The notes below the pieces were generated by a model. That model had not been told where the DNA came from, ran no database searches, and saw only the letters and a program-made list of their open reading frames with translations. 64,000 nt of DNA from Bacteroidales bacterium (GTDB taxonomy: Bacteria > Bacteroidota > Bacteroidia > Bacteroidales > UBA932): assembly GCA_017437125.1 (NCBI GenBank), contig JAFSBV010000012.1, positions 1 through 64,000 of the forward strand, in the 5' to 3' direction. The translations under genes and the position numbers were made by a program. Shown here piece by piece: positions 17,501 through 25,785 of this stretch. Every line of letters begins with the position of its first letter. The first letter of the stretch is position 1.

Positions 17501-19160
17501 CATCGGACACATTCGCATAGAACCTGTACTTTGCATTCTGAGTCTTGGCAGAAAGGGCGAAGCCTCCCTGAAGAATGAAGTTGAGGCTCGGATCGCTTGC
17601 GATAATCGTTCCGTTGAACATGTTTTCCGACAATGCTCCGCTCGCCTTTATGCCGCTGTAATCATATCTGTTGAGATTCAGCCTGTCAATGAAGAGTGAA
17701 TCGATCTTTGCACTGATCTTTTCTCCGAATTCCGCCTTCATGCCTGTCCTAAGCGTGACAGGGCCCACCAGATCTGACGATATTATCTTTCCTATGTCGA
17801 GGTCATCTGTCGTAGCTGTACCTCTTATTCCGACAGGGGTGTCATTGTCAATCAGGCCTTCGACCTTCATGTCTGCCTGAACCCTGCCGATGAGAGAGTA
17901 TATTCCGGCATTGACGTCAAGACTGTTCAACAGGCCGTCAACATCAGCATCCACCATGAAAGTATGTCCTTTTGCGTATTTCCCGAGATCTATGTCCTCA
18001 CCATCAGACCATTCGCTGAGGAACAATCCAAGACCCTCGCTTGTCAGATTGAACCTGTCGATCTTTGCTGTAAGCCTGGTCTGTTCTATGTCAGGAATTC
18101 CGGTCATCCTTCCGTTTATGGTTCCGGAAAAGCCTCCGGCAGCTGATGCCACCTTGAGATCATTCATGCTGAAGTCATCCACCGTACCTGATGCCTTGCC
18201 TGATATCCCGGCCTTCAGCCTGTTGTCGCCGAGCTGAGGTGCGAAATAAGACAATGTCCTGAAGTCTATGGTACTGCCTCCGGCTATTTCGGCATCGATC
18301 TTTACAAGGCTGATAAAGTCCTGGAAGGCCTTTATGTTATCATAGCTCATGATATACGAAGACAGATGCAGGCTGCTCCACGGATCATCAAGTCTCAGGT
18401 CTTCGACGATGGTCTTTCCTCTTCCGACCCTTGCGCTTCCTGAAATCTCTTTTACCCGGTAGCCGCTTTTCTCACGGAATGACAGATGTTCTGCCGTTCC
18501 GGACATTATTCCTGCCTTGAACTGCAGATCCTGAGCTTTGATGCTGATATTCCTGACATCGAGATCGTCCCAGTTTATGCCCCCATGATACGGAATCTTG
18601 TCGATGCCATGGTTCCTCATTGAAAATCCCATGTCCTTTATCTCGACTTTCCTGATGTGGAAGATCTCCTTTTCGCTTCTTTTCGGGGTCTCCGGCTTCT
18701 TGAGACGGAATATTCTGGACAGATTGTCTGTGGATGTGTCGCCGTCACCGGCATCCTCCTTGTCTTCAAGGACGAGATTCATCTGTGCGTTTGTGATTTC
18801 CGCTTCATCAAGGTGAAGTCCCTGCTGTCTGATGAGTCCGTTCAATGTGAAGCGTGCCGTGATATATTCAGCGCGGAAGAATGTGTCAACCTTGATTCCG
18901 TCAGGATCGGCGGCGTCAGGAACCGGATTTCTGTCGGTTATGACTACATTCTTGAGGATAAGCGTCCTGAACGGCCGGAAGTGGATCTTCTCGAATCTGA
19001 TGTCTGCATCCAGCTTGTCATCAAGCCTTTTTACTACGGTTCCGGCAATGAAAGTCTGAACCTGAGGCAGCTGGACAGCCAGCGCCACGGCACACAGGAC
19101 GGATACGACAGAAACAAGTGTAATCCAGAATATTTTCAGAGCCTTTCTTATGACAATCAA
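14595..19160 (-). CDS. tamB: TamB-like translocation/assembly module protein
   Basis: A very large (1521 residues) AsmA/TamB-family protein with an N-terminal membrane anchor (KIFWITLVSVVSVLCAVALAVQ) and a long beta-rich periplasmic repeat region with many GxVxxDxxxxG strands; the C-terminal 350 residues carry the TamB/DUF490 region, ending in charged residues. Relatives span the envelope between inner membrane and an Omp85 partner for outer-membrane protein or lipid transport. The only possible start is TTG at 19160: an in-frame stop lies 2 codons upstream and no early ATG exists. It heads the operon with the RsmI-like, folB, mtaB and MBL genes. Confidence 0.9.
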   Translation of the reverse strand: MIVIRKALKIFWITLVSVVSVLCAVALAVQLPQVQTFIAGTVVKRLDDKLDADIRFEKIHFRPFRTLILKNVVITDRNPVPDAADPDGIKVDTFFRAEYITARFTLNGLIRQQGLHLDEAEITNAQMNLVLEDKEDAGDGDTSTDNLSRIFRLKKPETPKRSEKEIFHIRKVEIKDMGFSMRNHGIDKIPYHGGINWDDLDVRNISIKAQDLQFKAGIMSGTAEHLSFREKSGYRVKEISGSARVGRGKTIVEDLRLDDPWSSLHLSSYIMSYDNIKAFQDFISLVKIDAEIAGGSTIDFRTLSYFAPQLGDNRLKAGISGKASGTVDDFSMNDLKVASAAGGFSGTINGRMTGIPDIEQTRLTAKIDRFNLTSEGLGLFLSEWSDGEDIDLGKYAKGHTFMVDADVDGLLNSLDVNAGIYSLIGRVQADMKVEGLIDNDTPVGIRGTATTDDLDIGKIISSDLVGPVTLRTGMKAEFGEKISAKIDSLFIDRLNLNRYDYSGIKASGALSENMFNGTIIASDPSLNFILQGGFALSAKTQNAKYRFYANVSDADLNAMNIDKRGRSRLRFQTNANFTKTGNGNILGNIDIADLTFVNRDSTSNIGNINLTSHSNDDVYKIRLRSQFADGSYTGTAPITRFISDLQDVTLRKETPALFADSEYTWGGHSYSLDFNTHDSMGLLSFIMPGMYINRGTRLSLNIDNAGNLEATLDSKRIALGANYIKDVSSSFDNMGGNFSGEMSIQEVQFAGLTLNSNMLKFLADDNHVGASYSYDNQSELENRGELVVNADISREGDRMDVAFDILPSTLYLNSREWRIQPASILLKGKDMTVNSFELLSGEQRIYAHGSTSMTQSDTLTLSLDRFDISILNPLLGSDFGIRGAATGNVRLTSPMSSKGLLADMLCDSTFIAGEPLGIVTLGSTWNEDFERFDISARNNMGGKANLNAVAKLTPKTRMFDAILSLDSLSITYAEPFLTDVFSKMNGTITGDILAEGPLDRLEISSRDTRIEDAELRVAYTNVAYMADGPLHIDDSGVYFDGISLRDRYDGTGMVTGSINWDRFKDITFDTHIKVNSIEGINLTEDMSESFYGNIFGTGNVSITGPINSLVLAADAVTAKSGQLHIPMSGAATSGGSTNLLKFMEPKKDIYIDPYEAMRARLSYKEKSQSDFLVKLRIDASPNIEAFVEIDKASGNVLSGRGNGLIELEVGDDLFSINGDYTLTGGKYNFSALGLVSREFDILDGSSISFSGDIMASTLNIDAVYNTKASLAALLSDDNSVANRRNVECGITITDRLSNPRLEFSIEIPDLNPMVKSRVESALSTEDKVQKQFLSLLLTNSFLPDEQSGIANNSSMLYSNVTEAMANQLSNILHKLDIPLDLGLKYQPSDKGTDIFDVAVSTQLFNNRVVVNGNIGNKEYNTSGTNQNDVVGDLDIEIKLDRSGAFRLNLFSHSADLYSNYLDNSQRNGVGLTYQTEFNSMRQFFRNIFSSRKKRQEAQLAEQQAILDGEKVELKITDENND

Positions 19161-19180
19161 AAATTAGTAGGTCCAACTTG

Positions 19181-19188
19181 CAAAATTA
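19181..19188 (-). promoter_or_regulatory. -7 promoter box for the tamB operon
   Basis: TAATTTTG on the minus strand, 21-28 bases before the TTG start. It lies back to back with tsaD promoters. Confidence 0.5.
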
Positions 19189-19210
19189 ATAAAATATCGG
19201 ATAAAATCCG

Positions 19211-19218
19211 TATTTTTG
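19211..19218 (+). promoter_or_regulatory. upstream -7 box candidate for tsaD
   Basis: TATTTTTG, about 42 bases before ATG 19260. One of two candidates. Confidence 0.45.
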
Positions 19219-19245
19219 CGGTCTGTAATGAAGCATGTAATGTGC

Positions 19246-19253
19246 TAAATTTG
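19246..19253 (+). promoter_or_regulatory. proximal -7 box candidate for tsaD
   Basis: TAAATTTG ends 6 bases before ATG 19260 and would give a nearly leaderless transcript. Confidence 0.45.
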
Positions 19254-19259
19254 TACCAT

Positions 19260-20282
19260 ATGGCAGATATTATTCTAGGAATCGAATCTTCCTGCGACGA
19301 TACATCGGCAGCAGTCATCAAAGACGGCTTCCTCCTTTCCAATGTCCTGGCGAGTCAGGATGTGCACAAGGCTTATGGCGGAGTCATACCCGAATTGGCC
19401 TCAAGGGCTCACCAGCTCAATATAGTACCTGTTGTGAGTGAGGCGATTACACGTGCAGGCATAAAGGCTGAAGACATTACGGCCATTGCTTTTACGAGGG
19501 GCCCGGGCCTTCTCGGCTCCCTGCTCGTGGGAACATCATTCGCCAAAGGACTCTCACTGGCGCTGAACAAGCCTTTGGTTGAAGTGAACCATCTTCAGGG
19601 ACATATCCTTGCCAATTTCATAAAGCAGCATGGCAGCGAAAACCGTCAGCCTGAATTCCCTTACCTGTGTCTTCTCGTCTCAGGAGGCAATTCCCAGATT
19701 GTGCGTGTTGACAGTCCTCTTGAGTATGAAATCCTCGGACAGACCATCGATGATGCGGTTGGCGAAGCCTTTGACAAATGTTCCAAGATGATGGGACTCG
19801 GATATCCTGGCGGCCCGATCGTTGACCGTCTTGCAAAGGAAGGCGATCCTCTGAAGTTCAAGTTCTCCAAGCCTCACATCCCTGGATTCGATTACAGTTT
19901 CAGCGGTATAAAGACATCTCTTCTCTATTTCGTGCGTGACCAGATGGCTCTTGACCCGGATTTCATGGAAAAGAACAAGGCCGACATCTGTGCAAGTTTC
20001 CAGAAGGCTCTTATCGATATCCTTATGGATAAGCTGATCAAGGCTGCAAAGCATACGGGAATAAGGCAGATCACCATCGGTGGTGGAGTTTCTGCAAACA
20101 GCGGTCTTCGTGCGAGGATCCAGGAAGAAGGCAGGAAGAGAGGATGGACCACATTCCTTCCTGAGTTCAAGTTCACTACGGACAATGCGGCAATGATCGC
20201 TATCGCCGGATGGTTCCATTATCAGAACGGAGAGCGTTCTTCTCTTGATGTCGCCCCGGTATCCCGCCTGGCGGAATTTTAG
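19260..20282 (+). CDS. tsaD: tRNA N6-adenosine threonylcarbamoyltransferase
   Basis: A 340-residue ASKHA-fold enzyme that transfers threonylcarbamoyl from TC-AMP to A37 of ANN-decoding tRNAs, with TsaB and TsaE. It starts MADIILGIESSCDDTSAA; metal ligands His111 and His115 are in NHLQGHILANF, the nucleotide block is SGGNSQIV, and VGEAFDK and the C-terminal TDNAAMIA complete the signature. The open frame runs upstream antisense to tamB, but that part is not TsaD. The product is the substrate of MtaB, encoded in the divergent operon. Confidence 0.97.
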   Translation: MADIILGIESSCDDTSAAVIKDGFLLSNVLASQDVHKAYGGVIPELASRAHQLNIVPVVSEAITRAGIKAEDITAIAFTRGPGLLGSLLVGTSFAKGLSLALNKPLVEVNHLQGHILANFIKQHGSENRQPEFPYLCLLVSGGNSQIVRVDSPLEYEILGQTIDDAVGEAFDKCSKMMGLGYPGGPIVDRLAKEGDPLKFKFSKPHIPGFDYSFSGIKTSLLYFVRDQMALDPDFMEKNKADICASFQKALIDILMDKLIKAAKHTGIRQITIGGGVSANSGLRARIQEEGRKRGWTTFLPEFKFTTDNAAMIAIAGWFHYQNGERSSLDVAPVSRLAEF

Positions 20283-20283
20283 C

Positions 20284-20336
20284 CCTCCTCTGTCATCCTG
20301 AGCCTCCTCTGTCATCCTGAGCGAAGCGAAGGATCT
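20284..20336 (+). repeat. CHSE-type intergenic repeat with a 19-bp tandem duplication
   Basis: The 19-mer CCTCCTCTGTCATCCTGAG occurs twice in perfect tandem (20284-20302, 20303-20321), the second copy continuing into CGAAGCGAAGGATCT. The full motif (20310-20336) is the dispersed TGTCATCCTGAGCGAAGCGAAGGATCT-type repeat known from many unrelated bacterial genomes, also recognisable by its translation CHSERSEES. A degenerate copy lies inside the flavoprotein gene at 28190-28216. It fills the gap between tsaD and the next gene. Confidence 0.75.
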
Positions 20337-20355
20337 AAAAGAAAAACAATTGAAA

Positions 20356-21888
20356 ATGAAAGAAATAGAAGTTACCTGCAAGCTCGGTAAGGAGCTCTCG
20401 ACAGAAGAAATAAAGACTGCCGCCATCAAGGCTCTCGGAGTCTCACCTAAGATGAAGGATCAGATCCGATATAGGATCATGCGTCGTTCCATCGATGCCC
20501 GCAACGATATCCTTTACAGGTACAGGGTAGAGGTTTACAAGCCGGGAGAGGATATCGAGGAATATGTCCTTGAGGAATATAAGGATGTTTCTCAGGCCGA
20601 GCCGGTCATAATCATCGGTGCCGGCCCTGCAGGTATGTTCGCAGCCCTGCGTCTTCTCATGAAAGGCCTGAAGCCTGTGATTCTGGAGAGGGGCAAGGAT
20701 GTCCATGCCCGCAAATATGATATGGCAAAGCTCTCTAAGGAAGGGGTCGTCAATCCGGATTCGAACTATTGCTTCGGAGAAGGCGGTGCCGGCACTTTCT
20801 CTGACGGAAAGCTATATACACGTTCTTCAAAGAGAGGAGACATCCGCGAAGTGCTTCACCAGCTTGTCCGTTTCGGCGCTGACGAAAGCATCCTCATAGA
20901 CGCTCACCCCCATATAGGCAGCGACAAGCTTCCGACTGTGGTGGAAAACATACGCAAATGTATCATCGAACATGGAGGAGAATATCATTTCGACTCCCGC
21001 GTCACAGACATAGTGAAGAAGGCTGACGGATCATTTGATGTCATGGTTTCGGATACGGCATTTTCTTCCCGCAAGGTCATCCTCGCCACAGGCCACTCAG
21101 CCAGAGACATATACGAAATGTTCGACAGAAAAGGCTGGGAAATCCAGGCGAAGGGATTTGCTCTGGGAGTACGAGTGGAGCATCCTCAGTCGCTGATCAA
21201 CAAGATCCAGTATCACGGAAAATATCAGCCATACATGCCTACAGCGGAGTATTCCTTCGTCACTCAGATCGAGGGAAGGGGAGTGTTCTCGTTCTGCATG
21301 TGTCCTGGCGGAATTCTTGTTCCGGCTGCGACTGCGGAAGGTGAACTGGTTCTGAACGGAATGTCCAATTCGGCACGAAACTCAAAATGGGCGAACTCGG
21401 GAGTAGTAGTTCAGATCGAACCTGAGGATTTCCCTGAATATGCACAACATGGCCCGCTTGCACTTCTTCAGTTCCAGAAGGATGTAGAAAGGAAGATGTT
21501 CGAATATACAGGATCATTGAAGGCTCCGGCTCAGAGGATGATGGATTTCTGTCGCAGGATCCCGTCAAACGGTCTTCCTCAGACATCGTACCACCCGGGT
21601 GCGGCAAATGCTCCGCTCCATGAACTCCTTCCTGAACACGTCTCGCTGAGACTGAAATATGCATTCCCGGAAATCGGCAACAAGAAGATGCACGGATATT
21701 ATACCAATGACGCCCTTCTTCTCGGAGTGGAATCACGTACATCATCACCGGTGCGCATTCCACGCGATCCGGAAACCTTGGAACATACTCAGATATCCGG
21801 ACTATACCCATGCGGAGAAGGAGCCGGTTATGCGGGAGGCATCGTTTCCTCCGCACTTGACGGTATCAACTGTGCAGCTAAAATATAA
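20356..21888 (+). CDS. NAD(P)/FAD-dependent oxidoreductase
   Basis: A 510-residue flavoprotein. About 80 N-terminal residues form a small RNA-binding-like alpha/beta domain (MKEIEVTCKLGKELSTEE...), then a Rossmann FAD motif IIIGAGPAGMFAALR around residue 85, a second FAD-region motif CFGEGGAGTFSDGKLYTR, an ATGHSARD block and the C-terminal GEGAGYAGGIVSSALDG that closes on FAD. The layout matches a widely conserved but uncharacterised bacterial family of FAD-dependent dehydrogenases. ATG 20356 is preferred to TTG 20350. It lies 5 bases before the M64 gene. Substrate unknown. Confidence 0.85.
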   Translation: MKEIEVTCKLGKELSTEEIKTAAIKALGVSPKMKDQIRYRIMRRSIDARNDILYRYRVEVYKPGEDIEEYVLEEYKDVSQAEPVIIIGAGPAGMFAALRLLMKGLKPVILERGKDVHARKYDMAKLSKEGVVNPDSNYCFGEGGAGTFSDGKLYTRSSKRGDIREVLHQLVRFGADESILIDAHPHIGSDKLPTVVENIRKCIIEHGGEYHFDSRVTDIVKKADGSFDVMVSDTAFSSRKVILATGHSARDIYEMFDRKGWEIQAKGFALGVRVEHPQSLINKIQYHGKYQPYMPTAEYSFVTQIEGRGVFSFCMCPGGILVPAATAEGELVLNGMSNSARNSKWANSGVVVQIEPEDFPEYAQHGPLALLQFQKDVERKMFEYTGSLKAPAQRMMDFCRRIPSNGLPQTSYHPGAANAPLHELLPEHVSLRLKYAFPEIGNKKMHGYYTNDALLLGVESRTSSPVRIPRDPETLEHTQISGLYPCGEGAGYAGGIVSSALDGINCAAKI

Positions 21889-21893
21889 GAATC

Positions 21894-23180
21894 ATGCGTT
21901 ACTTGTTTTGTTTTCTTCTGACTGTCATGAGTTCTGTCGCTCTTTATGCGCAGAATCAGACTCTTCGTGTAGATTATATTTTCTCCGGGACTGACAAGGC
22001 GACGGAAATATCTCTTGACAGGCTCTACAGCTTCGACGGCTGGGCAGGAAGGAGCGTGAACCTCGACAAGGTTCCTGTTAAAGGAAACGGACAGATCTGC
22101 ATGACGGATCTGACGACAGAAAAGGTGATATATATGCAGTCTTTCTCTACTCTTTTCCAGGAGTGGAAGACCACGGAAGAGGCGACCAGGCTGCGCAAGG
22201 CATTCGAGAACACCTTCCTTCTGCCGATGCCTTCGGCAAAGGCTGTCGTGAAAGTGGAACTTTATGACTTCTTCGGTAATGTTTCTGCTTCCCTCAGCCA
22301 TGTGGTCGATCCATCGGATATTCTTATAAGACATATCGTTCCGAAGCCGGCTCCTCACAGATATCTTCTCAAGAGCGGCACTCCGGAAGAAAAGATAGAC
22401 GTAGCCATTGTAGCTGAAGGATATACGGCTGAAGAGGCCGAAAACTTCTATCATGACGCTCAGGTGGCTATGGAAGCGATTCTCGCTCATGAGCCTTTCG
22501 GAGAACTCAAGGACAGATTTAATTTCGTCGCGATAGCGCTTGAGTCAGAGGACAGCGGAGTGAGCGTGCCTCGTGAGGGACTATGGAAGAATACGGCAGT
22601 AGGATCGAATTATGATACCTTCTATTCCGACAGATATCTTACCACTTCCTGTGTGTGGAAGATGCATGACGCTCTTTGCGGAATACCGTATGAGCATCTT
22701 GTGATTCTTGCGAATACGGACACCTACGGAGGTGGCGGAATATATAATTCATATACCTTGACAACAGCTCGTCATAAGGATTTCAAGCCGGTCGTAGTGC
22801 ATGAGTTCGGACACAGCTTCGCCGGACTTGCAGACGAGTACTATTATGATGACCAGTTCGTCGAGTATTATTATCCGGACTGCGAGCCATGGGAGCAGAA
22901 TATCACGACGCTGTATGACTTTGATTCGAAGTGGAATGACATGCTTCCAAAGATCATAAGCATTCCTACCGAAACTGATGGAAATGTCTGGGAGAAGATC
23001 CGCCAGGGTGCCTCGATGGAATCTCTTGTAGGTGTATATGAAGGAGCCGGCTACCAGTCCAAAGGCGTTTACAGGCCATATCCTGACTGCCGCATGAAAA
23101 CAAATGCGGCCGATGCCTTCTGTCCTGTCTGCCAGAGAGCGATCGCCCGCATGATAAGATTCCAAACTGAACAACAGTAA
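21894..23180 (+). CDS. secreted M64-family (IgA-type) zinc peptidase
   Basis: A 428-residue protein with signal peptide (MRYLFCFLLTVMSSVALYAQ). An N-terminal M64 beta-sandwich domain of about 140 residues is followed by the catalytic domain starting PEEKIDVAIVAEGYT. The zinc site is HEFGHSFAGLADEY (HExxHxxxxxxD; metal ligands His, His, Asp), and Cys pairs in DCRM...FCPVC occur near the C-terminus. Members of this family in Bacteroides are secreted or surface peptidases of unknown natural substrate; the IgA label comes from a Clostridium member and does not prove activity on IgA. Convergent with the hydrolase gene, with one base between the stops. Confidence 0.88.
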   Translation: MRYLFCFLLTVMSSVALYAQNQTLRVDYIFSGTDKATEISLDRLYSFDGWAGRSVNLDKVPVKGNGQICMTDLTTEKVIYMQSFSTLFQEWKTTEEATRLRKAFENTFLLPMPSAKAVVKVELYDFFGNVSASLSHVVDPSDILIRHIVPKPAPHRYLLKSGTPEEKIDVAIVAEGYTAEEAENFYHDAQVAMEAILAHEPFGELKDRFNFVAIALESEDSGVSVPREGLWKNTAVGSNYDTFYSDRYLTTSCVWKMHDALCGIPYEHLVILANTDTYGGGGIYNSYTLTTARHKDFKPVVVHEFGHSFAGLADEYYYDDQFVEYYYPDCEPWEQNITTLYDFDSKWNDMLPKIISIPTETDGNVWEKIRQGASMESLVGVYEGAGYQSKGVYRPYPDCRMKTNAADAFCPVCQRAIARMIRFQTEQQ

Positions 23181-23181
23181 T

Positions 23182-24543
23182 TTACAGATTCTTTATCCAG
23201 TCTGAGATATCATTCAGAACCTCTTCGGATATGGTCTCCTCGATCTGTCCGTATTCGTTCGTCATGCCTGTCCTGCAATGCTGGAACATATGGTTCAGAT
23301 CCGGATATGCCTTTACCATATGCTTTCCTGAAGCCGGAAGCAATCCGTTTATGACAGGCAGGTTCTGTCCTGCAATCACCTGGACATCCTTCTCTCCGTT
23401 TATAGCCATCACAGGACATGTGATCTTTTCGATCCATTCACCCGGGTCAAGCATGAAGAATCGCATCAGCCAAGGGTTGATCGACCTGATCACTTCTGCA
23501 AGATTGTCAGAAAGTTCCTTTGGTAGTCTGACTTCCGATATCGTGATCATCGTTTCAACAGTTTTTTCAGGATTCTCATCGGTTGTCCTGCCGTTGAGAT
23601 GTTCGACAACTCTGTTTGCATATATCTTCTGAAGCACTTTGCAATAATCGTCTGTAATAGCCTCCGGTATTCCTGATCCGTTCATTATCTTCCTGTTCTG
23701 TTCGACCAGGACTTCAATGCCGTTTACAGCCGTTCCTGCCATGCTTACAATGAAGTCTGTCTTTCCTTCACCGGCAAGCATGAAGGAGATTGTTCCGCCC
23801 TCCGAATGTCCGATCACGCCGGTTTTTCCGAATCTTCCCAATGATCTCAGATAATCGATTCCGGCAGCTGCGTCCTTCTTGAACGTGTCCGTAGTCGCTT
23901 CTGATGCATCTCCGGTGGACTTCCCGGCAGATCTGTCATCATATCTCAAGGAGGCGATGCCGTTTCTTGCAAGATGGTCGGCGATCACAAGGAAAGGCTT
24001 GTGCCCGAACAGTTCTTCATCTCTGTTCTGCAATCCGCTTCCGCTGACAAAGAGGGCTACAGGAGTGTCGCCGCCACAGTCTGACGGACAGATAAGTGTG
24101 CCGCTTAGCACGGCCCCGTCCTCAGGATTTGTAAAGGTCACTTCTTCAGATGTGTATGGAAACGGCCCTGAAGGGGTCTGTGGCCTATTTCTCTCAATGT
24201 CTCCTCTTTTCATGGATATTGGAAACTCCATTCCGGACTGCTTGAATTTTCCCACGATAAGTCCGAACATGAGATTTCCCTCCAATGAGGCACCGATTGA
24301 CGGAACTGCCACATGAACTTTGGATGCAGTCAGTTCCTTCAGTTCGGCTGGGATTCCATATGCTCCCTGGTCAGGACTGTCCATGGTACATCCTGCTGGG
24401 TCGATATGGACAACAAGTGCAAGTTCTGCTCCAGGTATCGAGAGGACTCCGTTCCATGTGCCGGTCAGCCCTTCCTGTGCTGATAATGAAATTGCAGACA
24501 TGGCAAGAACCATGACTGCAATTATGTTTCTGAATGATTTCAT
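23182..24543 (-). CDS. secreted alpha/beta hydrolase
   Basis: A 453-residue protein with signal peptide (MKSFRNIIAVMVLAMSAISLSAQ). The first 120 residues form an extra beta domain (LTGTWNGVLSIPGAELALVV...), as in Bacteroidota esterases with a DUF3887-like front. The alpha/beta-hydrolase core has an oxyanion SGSG motif, the nucleophile elbow GHSEGG, an Asp in NGEKDVQV and His in DLNHMFQ, so the catalytic triad looks complete. Probably a periplasmic esterase/acylase; substrate unknown. Downstream of a small lipoprotein gene (19 bases), forming a two-gene unit. Confidence 0.85.
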   Translation of the reverse strand: MKSFRNIIAVMVLAMSAISLSAQEGLTGTWNGVLSIPGAELALVVHIDPAGCTMDSPDQGAYGIPAELKELTASKVHVAVPSIGASLEGNLMFGLIVGKFKQSGMEFPISMKRGDIERNRPQTPSGPFPYTSEEVTFTNPEDGAVLSGTLICPSDCGGDTPVALFVSGSGLQNRDEELFGHKPFLVIADHLARNGIASLRYDDRSAGKSTGDASEATTDTFKKDAAAGIDYLRSLGRFGKTGVIGHSEGGTISFMLAGEGKTDFIVSMAGTAVNGIEVLVEQNRKIMNGSGIPEAITDDYCKVLQKIYANRVVEHLNGRTTDENPEKTVETMITISEVRLPKELSDNLAEVIRSINPWLMRFFMLDPGEWIEKITCPVMAINGEKDVQVIAGQNLPVINGLLPASGKHMVKAYPDLNHMFQHCRTGMTNEYGQIEETISEEVLNDISDWIKNL

Positions 24544-24562
24544 ATGAATCTTGTTGAGATGT

Positions 24563-24952
24563 TTATTCGCGAACCAGGGTCATGATGCTCTTCTTTGAAG
24601 GCAGAAGAGTGAGGTTCATTGCATTTTCCATATATCCTGTAACTTCCCATGTTCCGCTTATGACAGGGCAGTCGAAGGTTATCTTCTTTCCGGAAACGCT
24701 GTACGTCATGTCGTACCTGTCTTTTGAATTGGTGCCGTTCCTTTTCTGTATCATCTGTCCTGAATCGGAAGTGTTGAACTTCAGGGTGACCTGTGCTGTG
24801 GTCGTGACTACGCTTCCCTGAATGGTCTGGAGAGATCCCTCCCAAGAGGTCTGTACGAGGTTTTCAGCTTTGAAATCCAGTGAGTTCTGCTTGTCCGGGT
24901 CACAAGCTGCAAGCGTGATTGCTGCAAGTAAGATTGTCAGAATTCGTTTCAT
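24563..24952 (-). CDS. small lipocalin-like lipoprotein
   Basis: A 129-residue protein with lipoprotein signal peptide MKRILTILLAAITLAAC, mature N-terminus at Cys17. The mature part has beta-strand pattern with a TSWEGSL block and an ending GTWEVTGYMENAMNLTLL..., like small lipocalin-type Bacteroidota lipoproteins. It precedes and probably is co-transcribed with the alpha/beta hydrolase. The similarity of its TSWEGSL to the hydrolase's GTWNGVL suggests a related beta domain. No enzyme motif; function unknown. Confidence 0.75.
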   Translation of the reverse strand: MKRILTILLAAITLAACDPDKQNSLDFKAENLVQTSWEGSLQTIQGSVVTTTAQVTLKFNTSDSGQMIQKRNGTNSKDRYDMTYSVSGKKITFDCPVISGTWEVTGYMENAMNLTLLPSKKSIMTLVRE

Positions 24953-25059
24953 GTTTAGTATTGATGATTGATGTTATGGCATAAAGACGTAAAATAATCA
25001 GAAAAGTACCATCCAATCTCCATGCCGTAGCAGAAAGCTGCCATATATAAATGAAAAAA

Positions 25060-25156
25060 GGGAAAGCTTGATACATCGCACCGCTACGACCTCCTACCCT
25101 TGCTGCGGTCAAGCCCTGGGGGAATTCAGAGGGAGCTGGTCGTGTATGACTTTCCC
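25060..25156 (-). ncRNA. ffs: signal recognition particle RNA (small bacterial type)
   Basis: On the minus strand the segment shows the SRP RNA apical hairpin: CCCCCAGGGC...GCAGCAAGGGTAGG, with the conserved GCAGCAAGGG tetraloop/5e-loop region. The ends GGGAAAG and CTTTCCC pair to close the long helix, and a run of six T follows (25054-25059 on the minus strand), giving termination. A -7 box lies just upstream at 25162-25169. Length about 97 bases fits the Alu-less 4.5S-like RNA that binds Ffh. No protein-coding frame in the segment. Confidence 0.9.
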
Positions 25157-25161
25157 GAATG

Positions 25162-25169
25162 CAAAGGTA
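25162..25169 (-). promoter_or_regulatory. -7 promoter box of SRP RNA
   Basis: TACCTTTG on the minus strand, ending 6 bases before the first base of the predicted RNA. Confidence 0.7.
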
Positions 25170-25254
25170 CAACATTTTTTCGCTTCTGCAAAAAATAATG
25201 TACCGGATATCCTGTCTTGGCAATGTTCAGACCGATATCTTATGCCGGGATTTA

Positions 25255-25728
25255 TCAGATGCTATCGAAAATCAGAGGGAGAATGTCTTCCACCTTTTCG
25301 AATTTCCATATCTTTTCCGCCCCTATCAGAAGAATGCTCATGGTCTGTCCGCCCTTAGTCTGGTACTGGGCCATGACCTGGCGGCATGCTCCGCATGGAG
25401 TGGCCGGATTCTGGCATATCTTTCCGTCCTGACTGGCTACGATGGCTATTGATATTATGGCATTTTCGGGATAAGTAGCTGCTGCATAGAACATTGCAGT
25501 CCTTTCTGCACATAGTCCGGAAGGATATGCCGCATTTTCCTGATTTGAACCTTTTATGATGATACCGGAGTCAAGACGTACTGCGGCTCCCACATTGAAC
25601 TTCGAATATGGCGCGTAGGAACCTTCTGTCGCCTCTATGGCAGCTTCTGCGAGCTCTCTGTCCATCGGCTCCAGTTCATCGACCGATCCGTACTCAAGAT
25701 AGGCGATTTTTATTTCTTTGCTTGTCAT
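25255..25728 (-). CDS. cdd: cytidine deaminase
   Basis: A 157-residue zinc enzyme of pyrimidine salvage converting cytidine/deoxycytidine to uridine/deoxyuridine. Visible motifs: APYSKFNVGAAV, substrate-binding NQENAAYPSGL, the zinc/proton-shuttle CAE in LCAERTA and the second zinc motif PCGACRQV. Length matches homotetrameric CDA. Monocistronic, divergent from mnmA with back-to-back promoters. Confidence 0.96.
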   Translation of the reverse strand: MTSKEIKIAYLEYGSVDELEPMDRELAEAAIEATEGSYAPYSKFNVGAAVRLDSGIIIKGSNQENAAYPSGLCAERTAMFYAAATYPENAIISIAIVASQDGKICQNPATPCGACRQVMAQYQTKGGQTMSILLIGAEKIWKFEKVEDILPLIFDSI

Positions 25729-25744
25729 AACAGTTCAATTAAAT

Positions 25745-25752
25745 TATCTTTG
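25745..25752 (+). promoter_or_regulatory. -7 promoter box for mnmA
   Basis: TATCTTTG on the plus strand, 33 bases before ATG 25786. It lies 9 bases from the opposite-strand cdd box. Confidence 0.55.
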
Positions 25753-25761
25753 CAGACTTCA

Positions 25762-25769
25762 CAAATATA
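25762..25769 (-). promoter_or_regulatory. -7 promoter box for cdd
   Basis: TATATTTG on the minus strand, 33 bases before the cdd ATG at 25728. The two divergent transcripts therefore start within each other's upstream region and overlap slightly. Confidence 0.55.
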
Positions 25770-25785
25770 ATGCTTTTTATTGAAA

